NCBI GenBank assembly: GCA_027063105.1
Contig: JAMOSL010000127.1
Location: 1 to 8,255, forward strand
DNA length: 8,255 bases
Direction: 5' to 3'
Origin: Campylobacteraceae bacterium
Lineage (GTDB): Bacteria > Campylobacterota > Campylobacteria > Campylobacterales > Sulfurovaceae
Shown here in pieces: positions 1 through 6,690 of the stretch. Position 1 is the stretch's first letter. Every line of letters starts with the position of its first letter. Below the pieces are notes generated by a model that worked only from the letters and a program-made list of their open reading frames with translations, did no database searches and was not told where the DNA came from. A program made the translations under genes and the position numbers.

Positions 1-2097
1 ATATGGATAACTATGGCAGTTAGGTTATATCATATAAGCATTAAAGGTGAATTATATTATAAAAACTTAGCGAAACAAAATATAGAAAGAAAAGTATTTA
101 CTAAACCTGTAAGAGGTGAGATATTAGATAGAAATGGTAGACTTTTAGCTATGAATCGTATGGGTTTTTCTATATCTATTCGCCCTCATCTAAAAAAGAA
201 TGGTAAAAGATTAAATAAAGTTGTTGATAAATTAACGAAAACATTTCCAGATTTAAATAGAACAATAATGTTAAAAATTTATAAAAAAGGTAGTTCAGCA
301 TATAATCATGAACCTATAAAAGTTGTAGATTTTATTCGTTATAGAGATATGATGAGTGCATACCCAAGATTAAGTATATATGATGATATAAAGGTAGAAG
401 CAGAAACCACTAGATATTATCCTTATGGTAAATATGGTGCTCATATAGTCGGATATACTGGTCGTTCTAATAAAAAAGAGAATAAAAAAGATTCTATTGT
501 AGCAAAAGTTGGGGTTATTGGTAAATCTGGATTAGAGAGACAATATAATAAAATTCTTCAAGGTGAATTAGGATATAGCATAACTAAAGTTACAGCTACA
601 AATGAAAAAATCAAAGATTTAAAAATTGTAAAACCACTTGAAAATAGAAATTTAGAGTTAAATCTTGATATTGATTTACAAATAATGATATATAAATTGA
701 TGAAAGATATGAGTGGTGCAGTTATCGTTATGAAAACTAATGGAGATGTTTTATCGGCTGTAAGTACTCCTAGTTATGATCCCAATCTATTTGTTGGAGG
801 AATTAGCAAAAAGAATTGGGTAGCACTTCAAAATGACTTGGAGCATCCTTTTACAAATAGATTTATACATGGAACTTATCCTCCAGGTTCTACAATTAAG
901 ATGGGGGTTGCTATTGCGAATTCTTTATCAAGTAAAAGTACAATAGACCAAACAGAGCATTGTGTTGGATATATTAGAATAGGTAGAAGTAGACATAAAT
1001 TCAGATGTTGGAAAAAACATGGGCATGGAACAGTTGGATTAAGAAGAGCACTTCAACAGAGTTGTGATGTATTTTTCTATAATAAAAGTTTAGATATGGG
1101 TATTGATTTTTTATCCAAATCTCTGAAATCTTTAGGTTTAGGTGTTAAAACAGGTGTTGATTTACCTAGAGAATATTCTGGAGTTATTCCAAATAAAGCT
1201 TGGAAGATGAAAAGATTTAAAAAGCCTTGGTATATGGGAGAGACAGTTATTGCTGCTATCGGACAAGGATATGACCATATTACACCTATGCAGATAGCTA
1301 GATATACCAACCTTATAGCAACTTCAAATTTAGTCACTCCAAATTTTGCAAAATTTATTAATGGAAAAGCTGTTGAACAAAATATAACTACTCTTAACCT
1401 AAATTCGGAATTGATGGAACAGATACATTTAGGAATGTATGATGTTTGTAACGAACCAAGTGGAACAGCATATACTCATCTTAAGAATTTACCGATAACG
1501 GTAGCTGGAAAAACGGGAACTTCACAAGTTGTTTCAATTCCTCAAAATGTTTATAACCGTACAAAAGAACAAGATTTAGCTTACTGGAAGCGTTCACATG
1601 CACTTCTAACTAGTTATGCCCCATTTAAGAATCCTAGATATATTGTTACTACACTTGTAGAACATGGAGGACATGGAGGAAGTACGAATGGGCCAATAGT
1701 TGCAGAAATATACAAATGGATGTTTAAAAAAGGATATTTTAATAGAGAGAAAAAAGAAAGTGTAAAAAATATGCATACAGCAAAACTAGATGTATCTAAA
1801 GAGTTAAAAGAAAAAGTGAATAAAGATTTAGATGTACATCCTTTAACAGAAAATGAAATAAAGAGAATAATAAAACCAAAAAAAGTTATAAAACCAGAAG
1901 TCATAAAAGTTAAAGTAGATAAACCTAAGTTAGAAGAAAAAGAAGAGGTAGTTATAAAACCAAGAAATATTTCTATTCAAAGTTTAATAAATAATAAAGA
2001 AATATATATCAAAGAAAAACCTAAAGAGATAGAGGTCAAGAAAAAGATAAATGTTATATATATGATAGATAAAGATGATTTGAAAGAAGGAGATTAA
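1..2097 (+). CDS. mrdA: Penicillin-binding protein 2 (peptidoglycan transpeptidase), 5'-truncated by window edge
   Basis: This is a class B penicillin-binding protein of the elongation machinery, a D,D-transpeptidase that cross-links side-wall peptidoglycan in the periplasm, normally with RodA and MreC. The frame is open from base 1 and reads I-W-I-T before the first ATG (base 13). That hydrophobic run is the end of the N-terminal membrane anchor, so ATG13 is internal and perhaps 15-20 codons are missing. Numbering from that Met, the pedestal domain covers about 30-205 (PVRGEILDRNG at 32-42, GKSGLERQYN at 170-179) and the transpeptidase domain about 235-572. The catalytic motifs are intact: S293-T-I-K296, S350-C-D352 (the SxD form usual in PBP2) and K500-T-G-T. 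Cys317, Cys332, His338 and Cys351 could form the metal site known in some PBP2 proteins. Residues from about 578 to 694 are a Lys/Glu-rich tail not usual in the family. The stop lies 3 bases before the lipoprotein gene, implying cotranscription. Identification is firm; the tail's role is unknown. Confidence 0.95.
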   Translation: MWITMAVRLYHISIKGELYYKNLAKQNIERKVFTKPVRGEILDRNGRLLAMNRMGFSISIRPHLKKNGKRLNKVVDKLTKTFPDLNRTIMLKIYKKGSSAYNHEPIKVVDFIRYRDMMSAYPRLSIYDDIKVEAETTRYYPYGKYGAHIVGYTGRSNKKENKKDSIVAKVGVIGKSGLERQYNKILQGELGYSITKVTATNEKIKDLKIVKPLENRNLELNLDIDLQIMIYKLMKDMSGAVIVMKTNGDVLSAVSTPSYDPNLFVGGISKKNWVALQNDLEHPFTNRFIHGTYPPGSTIKMGVAIANSLSSKSTIDQTEHCVGYIRIGRSRHKFRCWKKHGHGTVGLRRALQQSCDVFFYNKSLDMGIDFLSKSLKSLGLGVKTGVDLPREYSGVIPNKAWKMKRFKKPWYMGETVIAAIGQGYDHITPMQIARYTNLIATSNLVTPNFAKFINGKAVEQNITTLNLNSELMEQIHLGMYDVCNEPSGTAYTHLKNLPITVAGKTGTSQVVSIPQNVYNRTKEQDLAYWKRSHALLTSYAPFKNPRYIVTTLVEHGGHGGSTNGPIVAEIYKWMFKKGYFNREKKESVKNMHTAKLDVSKELKEKVNKDLDVHPLTENEIKRIIKPKKVIKPEVIKVKVDKPKLEEKEEVVIKPRNISIQSLINNKEIYIKEKPKEIEVKKKINVIYMIDKDDLKEGD
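2087..2092 (+). promoter_or_regulatory. Ribosome binding site of the lipoprotein gene, inside the end of mrdA
   Basis: AAGGAG lies 8 bases before the ATG at 2101 and overlaps the last codons of mrdA. This near-perfect Shine-Dalgarno sequence fixes the start of the downstream gene. Together with the 3-base gap between stop and start, it suggests translational coupling of the two genes. Confidence 0.8.
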
Positions 2098-2100
2098 AAT

Positions 2101-3384
2101 ATGAAAAAAATTAGAATAATCACTATATTATTTAGTGTTTTGGTATTTATGGGTTGTGAAAGTAGTGGTATGAATAATCCACCAGATTATAATGAGACTA
2201 TGGACAGTAATAGTACAGATGATAATATTAGCGATGAAAATATAACCATACCTGAAGATGAAATAAAAGAAGAGGAATTAAATATTACTACAACTAATCT
2301 AAGATGTTATGGTATTTATGATGAAAAAGAATATGGATTTATTGATAGTAGAGATTTATTTATATCCTCATCAACAGATATAATTTTAGGTGGCGATTGG
2401 AAAGATAGTGATTTTGAGGATACCTTAACAAATTATTTTACAATTAAATCTATTAATGATGAAGAGGTTGAATATAGTGATGTAAATAATCTTTTACTTG
2501 AATATTGTAAAGAAAATATTAATAATAATAAATATTCTAACATAAGATATGTTACATCAAATAGTAATGATAAGTATGATTATTCAATATTTAATACAGA
2601 AGAGAGTCAAGATATTACTACTAATTCAAATAATATATTAGATTATACAAAAATATTGCGTTATGCTTATGCTATAGATTATTTATATAATATTGATGAA
2701 AATAGAACTTATAATAATATACAAGAAGAAATTTTGTTAGTAGATGGAAATATATCAGAAATATATCAAACAGAAAATAATATAAGTGATAAGTATCTTT
2801 ATGCTGTAGCGATAGAAGTTCCAGAGATTAACGATTTAGATAAAGAGATAATTATCGTATATAGAAGTAGAGATGATTTTGATAACTCTTTATCTAATGA
2901 AGAGTTAGAAAATGGATATGATTTTTATAAGAAAGTTACAGATAAATACCCATCTTGTGTAATATCTGATACTAAAGGATGTTATAATATTGTATTAACA
3001 GGTGATAATATGGGTGCATTAATAGCTATTGATATATCTCATAGAAGTGGAGAATTAGCTAGAGTATTTTATGGTTTAGGAGATGATTTATTAATAAGTT
3101 ATAAAACAGAATTTGATACTTATCTTCGTTACAATAGTTCAATAAATTTTTATACAGAAGAATATGAGAGAGTAGATAATACAGGAACACATTTTGAAAA
3201 TATTGTCAAATTTTCATCTTTGGAAAATGAATATAACAATAGTATAAATGGTTTAATAGAAGAAAAATTAGAACCTATTTATAATGGAGAAGATGAAGAG
3301 GTTACGCATATATATATCTCTCCAGATGCAACAATAGGAGCAGGATTAAATAAAATAGTTAATATACAAGAAGAAGTAGACTAG
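2101..3384 (+). CDS. Predicted lipoprotein with a degenerate lipase-like (alpha/beta hydrolase) region
   Basis: I do not recognise this 427-residue protein as a named family. It has a lipoprotein signal: K2-K3-R5, a hydrophobic stretch at 6-17, and a lipobox-like F-M-G-C ending at Cys19. It should be exported and lipidated; Glu at +2, rather than Asp, would favour the outer membrane under E. coli rules. Residues 20-62 are an Asp/Asn/Glu/Ser-rich linker. Residues 230-375 recall class 3 lipases: a strand ending in IIIVYR (250-255) where lipases have a strand leading into an RGT motif; L-T-G-D-N-M-G (299-305) where they have T-G-H-S-L-G; then ARVFYGLGDD (320-329) and a late His364. If that reading is right, the nucleophile Ser is Asn303, so a pseudoenzyme or a different activity is likely. 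Cys286 and Cys294 (and 69, 136) could form disulfides in the periplasm. The gene is very AT-rich and Asn/Asp/Ile-rich. Its coupling to mrdA hints at an envelope role. Lipoprotein status is fairly sure; the fold is inference. Confidence 0.8.
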   Translation: MKKIRIITILFSVLVFMGCESSGMNNPPDYNETMDSNSTDDNISDENITIPEDEIKEEELNITTTNLRCYGIYDEKEYGFIDSRDLFISSSTDIILGGDWKDSDFEDTLTNYFTIKSINDEEVEYSDVNNLLLEYCKENINNNKYSNIRYVTSNSNDKYDYSIFNTEESQDITTNSNNILDYTKILRYAYAIDYLYNIDENRTYNNIQEEILLVDGNISEIYQTENNISDKYLYAVAIEVPEINDLDKEIIIVYRSRDDFDNSLSNEELENGYDFYKKVTDKYPSCVISDTKGCYNIVLTGDNMGALIAIDISHRSGELARVFYGLGDDLLISYKTEFDTYLRYNSSINFYTEEYERVDNTGTHFENIVKFSSLENEYNNSINGLIEEKLEPIYNGEDEEVTHIYISPDATIGAGLNKIVNIQEEVD

Positions 3385-3396
3385 AGATTATAAATA

Positions 3397-3442
3397 AAAA
3401 AGAGGTAACTAAAAGCTCTTTATGAAACTTTTAGCTCTTTTT
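3397..3442. terminator. Bidirectional terminator between the convergent lipoprotein and RND genes
   Basis: An imperfect inverted repeat fills the convergent gap. The inner stem is CTAAAAG (3409-3415) with CTTTTAG (3428-3434) around a 12-base loop. After a 4-base bulge (3405-3408), the outer arm AAAAAGAG (3397-3404) pairs with CTCTTTTT (3435-3442). The A run on the left and T run on the right give a U tract on both transcripts, so the element can serve both genes. The right arm contains the RND stop codon (3431-3433) and the last codons of that gene. Confidence 0.7.
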
Positions 3443-6400
3443 ATTAACAACAACAAATAACACAGGAAGATACAGAAGGTTTAATACTGTTCCCCATGCT
3501 AAACCAAATCCTAATGCTATAGCTAATGGCTGAAATATTACTGCTTGTCCTGTTGGGAAAAATATAATTGTTGATAGTCCAACTAAAGTGGTAATTGTAG
3601 TAAGCAGGATAGGACGCAATCTTGATGATGCATAGTTATAAAATTCTTCCATATTATTTGCTTTTTTAAGTGTTACCATCATAATAATACCATCATTAAT
3701 TACAACTCCTGCAAGTCCTAATATTCCAATAAATGAAGGCATACTAAGATTTAATCCCATAATCATATGTCCAATAAGAACTCCTAGAATAGAGAATGGA
3801 ATAACAGAGAGCATCATAAAGGTTTCTCTAAATGAATTAAACAAATACATCATAGAGAGCATTATTAATGTAAATGCAAGTGCAGATGCTAATATCATAT
3901 CTTGCACTAATTCACCTCTTTTTTCTTGTTCTCCTTTGAGTGATATGCTAATCCCACTTTTTCTTAACTCTTTAAAGTCATCTTCTAAAAATGTTAATGC
4001 CTCTTTTGCTGTGACGATTTTAGGGTTTATATTTGCAAATAGATAGAAGTTTTTTACTCCATTATCTTTTGTTAATTTTTCAAATGATTTTATAGTATTA
4101 AATGATACGACATCTTTTAAAGCCACTACTCTTTTATCATCAAGGACTAATCCAAAGTTTTTTAAAGCCTCAATATCATCTTTATTAGTTCTTTCTATCT
4201 TAATTTCTAAAATTCCCGTATCATCAAAAGTGTTTGATATAAGTTTAGATAGATAAAAATTACTCAAAGCATTTCCAATAGTTGATTCATTTAATCCCAA
4301 AGATTCTCCATAAGGATTAATTTCTAATTTTATCTCGTCAACTCCAAATCTAATGTTATCAGTAATACTAATTACTCCCTCAATCTTTGAAAGCTTTTTA
4401 CTTAGAGTATCAATAGCATCTCTCATATCCTGATTATTATCTCCAGCAATAGCTATTTTTATATCACTTTTAACTGGACCAGCTTTCTTCTGAACGACAG
4501 AAATATCAACTAAATTAAATCTCTTTTTATAATCTTGTTTTTTTAGAAAATTTTCTAATGCTTTCGATATATTAGAAGAACTTTTTTCTCTAGTTCTTCC
4601 TTCCGAGTCATAATAAAAACTTAAATAAGGAGTTATATAACTATCTACAAAATTTTGAGCAGATAACTTATGAAGCTCTACTGTAATATCTCCAACATAG
4701 GGGAAGTTTTCACTATTCGATGCACTATCTCTTCTATATCCTGCGATAGAGCCAATATGTTTTATATATAATCTTTCTCTCTCTTTATATAAATCATCTT
4801 GAATAATCTTAAGTATATTATGAGAATCTTCAACTCTATTATTTACATTTGACTTAAATGAGATATGGACTGTTTTAGAATCAAATCGTGGAAACATTTG
4901 AAACTTACTAACTTTAAATCCAATTATTGTGAGTAGAGGTACAATTATCACAAAGAGAATTAAAAAAGTCTTTTTATATTTAATTAATATATGAATTATA
5001 AAAGAGTAAATCTTATTTATTCTATCCCATGAGAGAGTTTTAGTATTTGCTTTTAGGGTATGAGAAGCATGTATTGGTAAAAAAATAAATGATTCAACAA
5101 GAGAAGCTATTACTAATGCACTTACAGCTATTGGAATAAGCTTAATAAACTCTCCCATTGTACCACTTATCATCAATGCTGGAATAAAAGCAAAGATAGT
5201 GGTTAATGAAGCGATTATAACTGGTTCTGCCATCTCTGAAGCACCTTTAATTGTAGCCTCTTTAATCTCATAACCTTTTTCAAGATATTGTTGAATATTC
5301 TCACTTACAACAATCGCATCATCTACAATTATCCCCAATGCAATAAGTACACCAATAAGAGAAATCATATTAATACTATATCCTGATAGATAGATATAAA
5401 ATGCCCCAATTACAAATGATGTTGGTATCCCAATAGCTATAATAATTGCCATTCTCATATTAATAAGAACTGCTACTAATAAAAATATTATAATAATCCC
5501 CAATAAAATATTAGAGATAACAATATTAAGTCTATCTAAAATCTTTTGAGAACTATCATCAAAAACAAATGTCTCTAAATTACTGTTTCTTTCTTGAAAA
5601 TTTTCAATTGTTTTTTGTACATTTTTAGCTATCTCAATAGCATTTCCTTCGCTACCTTGTCTTACCAATATATTAAGTGCATTTTTCTTATTAATCATAA
5701 ATATAGTATCAGCATCTTCATGTCGTCGTTCTATTGAAGCAACATCTTTAAGATAAATATCATTTTGACCTACTCTAATCATACTATTTGCAAATGACTT
5801 ATTATCTTTTTTACTATTTGCAGTAGATATATAAAAGAAACCACCTTTAGTATCTTCAACCAATCCAATAGGATATATATATGATAATTTTGATATAGCC
5901 GAAACTACTTGATTAAAATCTAATCCAAAAGCATTAACTTTCTGTGGGTCAATTTTAACATCAAAATATATATCAGAATCTCCATATATAACAACATCCG
6001 ATATATTTTTAATATTTACAATTTTATCTTTTAATATATTTGCTTTTTCTTTTAGTTCATCTAAACTAACTTTATCAGATAAAAATGCAATATTTAAAAG
6101 ATTTTTTTTAATAGTAAGTAGAGACACACTTGGTTCATCCATATCTGATGGTAATGTTTTAGAACTAAGTGAAAGAGCATCTTTAATTCTATCAAGTGCA
6201 TTATATCTATTTGTTCCAGTTTTCAACTCTAAGATAATACTATACTTTCCAGATGTAATAACAGTAGTCATATCTTCTATTTCATCAAGATTCTTTAGCT
6301 CATTTTCCAAAGGATTAACAGCCATTTTATCCATAGTATCCAAAGAAGCTCCTACATAAGCACCTCTAACAATAATTTGGTCTAGCTCAAATGATGGAAA

Positions 6401-6565
6401 AATTTCTTTAGGAGTTTTGATATAAGATACAATACCAATTGAAAATATAAGAAAAAAGAGAAGATAGTTCATTCGACTATTTTCTACAAAAAAACGGATA
6501 ATTTTAGACATATATAACCTTTTATAATTTAGAAAATAATTATATCCTAAAATATACTGAATCAT
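3431..6565 (-). CDS. RND-family efflux transporter permease (AcrB-like inner-membrane pump)
   Basis: This is an inner-membrane RND permease that would expel substrates by proton antiport. Its 1044 residues match the family's usual size and its duplicated plan: TM1 about 35-49, a periplasmic domain, TM2-6 about 344-497, TM7 about 534-550, a second periplasmic domain, and TM8-12 about 889-1040. TM4 carries the proton-relay pair Asp415-Asp416 in GIIVDDAIVVSEN (411-423). TM10 reads GLAGVVINDGI (949-959), so the Lys of AcrB TM10 is replaced by hydrophobic or Asn/Asp residues, as in many non-AcrB members. TM11 begins RLRPILLTTITT (982-993). The substrate cannot be told. The ATG at 6565 has an AGGAG at ideal spacing, but the family-like N-terminus (MSKIIRFFVEN) starts at Met19, base 6511, which has its own AAAGG; I keep the longer frame as the outer limit. 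No membrane-fusion or TolC-type gene is adjacent, so partners must be encoded elsewhere. A 12-base palindrome upstream may be an operator. Confidence 0.93.
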   Translation of the reverse strand: MIQYILGYNYFLNYKRLYMSKIIRFFVENSRMNYLLFFLIFSIGIVSYIKTPKEIFPSFELDQIIVRGAYVGASLDTMDKMAVNPLENELKNLDEIEDMTTVITSGKYSIILELKTGTNRYNALDRIKDALSLSSKTLPSDMDEPSVSLLTIKKNLLNIAFLSDKVSLDELKEKANILKDKIVNIKNISDVVIYGDSDIYFDVKIDPQKVNAFGLDFNQVVSAISKLSYIYPIGLVEDTKGGFFYISTANSKKDNKSFANSMIRVGQNDIYLKDVASIERRHEDADTIFMINKKNALNILVRQGSEGNAIEIAKNVQKTIENFQERNSNLETFVFDDSSQKILDRLNIVISNILLGIIIIFLLVAVLINMRMAIIIAIGIPTSFVIGAFYIYLSGYSINMISLIGVLIALGIIVDDAIVVSENIQQYLEKGYEIKEATIKGASEMAEPVIIASLTTIFAFIPALMISGTMGEFIKLIPIAVSALVIASLVESFIFLPIHASHTLKANTKTLSWDRINKIYSFIIHILIKYKKTFLILFVIIVPLLTIIGFKVSKFQMFPRFDSKTVHISFKSNVNNRVEDSHNILKIIQDDLYKERERLYIKHIGSIAGYRRDSASNSENFPYVGDITVELHKLSAQNFVDSYITPYLSFYYDSEGRTREKSSSNISKALENFLKKQDYKKRFNLVDISVVQKKAGPVKSDIKIAIAGDNNQDMRDAIDTLSKKLSKIEGVISITDNIRFGVDEIKLEINPYGESLGLNESTIGNALSNFYLSKLISNTFDDTGILEIKIERTNKDDIEALKNFGLVLDDKRVVALKDVVSFNTIKSFEKLTKDNGVKNFYLFANINPKIVTAKEALTFLEDDFKELRKSGISISLKGEQEKRGELVQDMILASALAFTLIMLSMMYLFNSFRETFMMLSVIPFSILGVLIGHMIMGLNLSMPSFIGILGLAGVVINDGIIMMVTLKKANNMEEFYNYASSRLRPILLTTITTLVGLSTIIFFPTGQAVIFQPLAIALGFGLAWGTVLNLLYLPVLFVVVNKKS
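6518..6522 (-). promoter_or_regulatory. Possible internal ribosome binding site for the shorter RND start
   Basis: On the minus strand AAAGG ends 6 bases before the ATG at 6511-6509. Starting there gives a 1026-residue protein whose first residues place TM1 about 15 residues in, as is usual for RND permeases. It competes with the start at 6565. Confidence 0.45.
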
Positions 6566-6573
6566 TTTAAAAA

Positions 6574-6578
6574 CTCCT
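6574..6578 (-). promoter_or_regulatory. Strong ribosome binding site before the upstream RND start
   Basis: On the minus strand AGGAG lies 8 bases before the ATG at 6565-6563. It is the better Shine-Dalgarno match of the two candidate starts and the reason the longer frame is kept. Confidence 0.6.
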
Positions 6579-6590
6579 ATCTATTTAATT

Positions 6591-6602
6591 ACTAATATTA
6601 GT
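6591..6602. promoter_or_regulatory. 12-base perfect palindrome upstream of the RND gene, possible operator
   Basis: ACTAATATTAGT is a perfect palindrome about 25 bases before the ATG at 6565, within the only stretch that can hold the RND promoter (about 6580-6638). Several AT-rich hexamers resembling a -10 box overlap it, for example TATAAA and TAATAT on the minus strand. A repressor binding there would block the promoter, as is common for efflux pumps. AT-rich palindromes of this size also occur by chance, so the call is tentative. I could not fix a -35/-10 pair. Confidence 0.3.
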
Positions 6603-6638
6603 TTATAGGTTAGGGTATGATTTGTGAAAGGGAATAGG

Positions 6639-6673
6639 AAAAAGAAATCTTCACCCCAAAAAAGGAGTGAAAA
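6639..6673 (-). terminator. Rho-independent terminator of icd
   Basis: Read on the minus strand, TTCACTCC (6671-6664) pairs with GGGGTGAA (6657-6650) around a TTTTTT loop. The RNA stem is a continuous 8 bp with one U-G wobble, extendable to 10 bp. It is followed by the U-rich tail TTTCTTTTT (6647-6639). The hairpin starts 18 bases after the icd stop. On the plus strand the wobble becomes a C-A mismatch and no T tract follows, so the element is directional for icd. Confidence 0.8.
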
Positions 6674-6690
6674 AGAAATTATTGAGCTAA

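Noticed and set aside
13..15. ATG13 as the true mrdA start
   Set aside because: The frame is open to base 1 with hydrophobic residues, and PBP2 needs its membrane anchor; this Met lies within that helix.
1077..1337. Open frame of 86 codons on the minus strand
   Set aside because: It lies wholly inside the mrdA transpeptidase domain in another frame, with no ribosome binding site or recognisable product.
1662..1682. Short direct repeat ACATGGAGG in tandem
   Set aside because: It encodes the Glu-His-Gly-Gly-His-Gly-Gly segment near the end of the transpeptidase domain, a normal PBP2 feature rather than a separate repeat element.
1614..1904. Open frame of 96 codons on the minus strand
   Set aside because: It is antisense to the mrdA 3' part; its Phe/Ser/Ile richness simply mirrors the Lys/Glu codons of the PBP2 tail.
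2101..3384. The very AT-rich lipoprotein gene as a recently acquired island gene
   Set aside because: Its composition is close to that of mrdA, it is tightly coupled to mrdA, and no integrase, repeat or attachment site is nearby.
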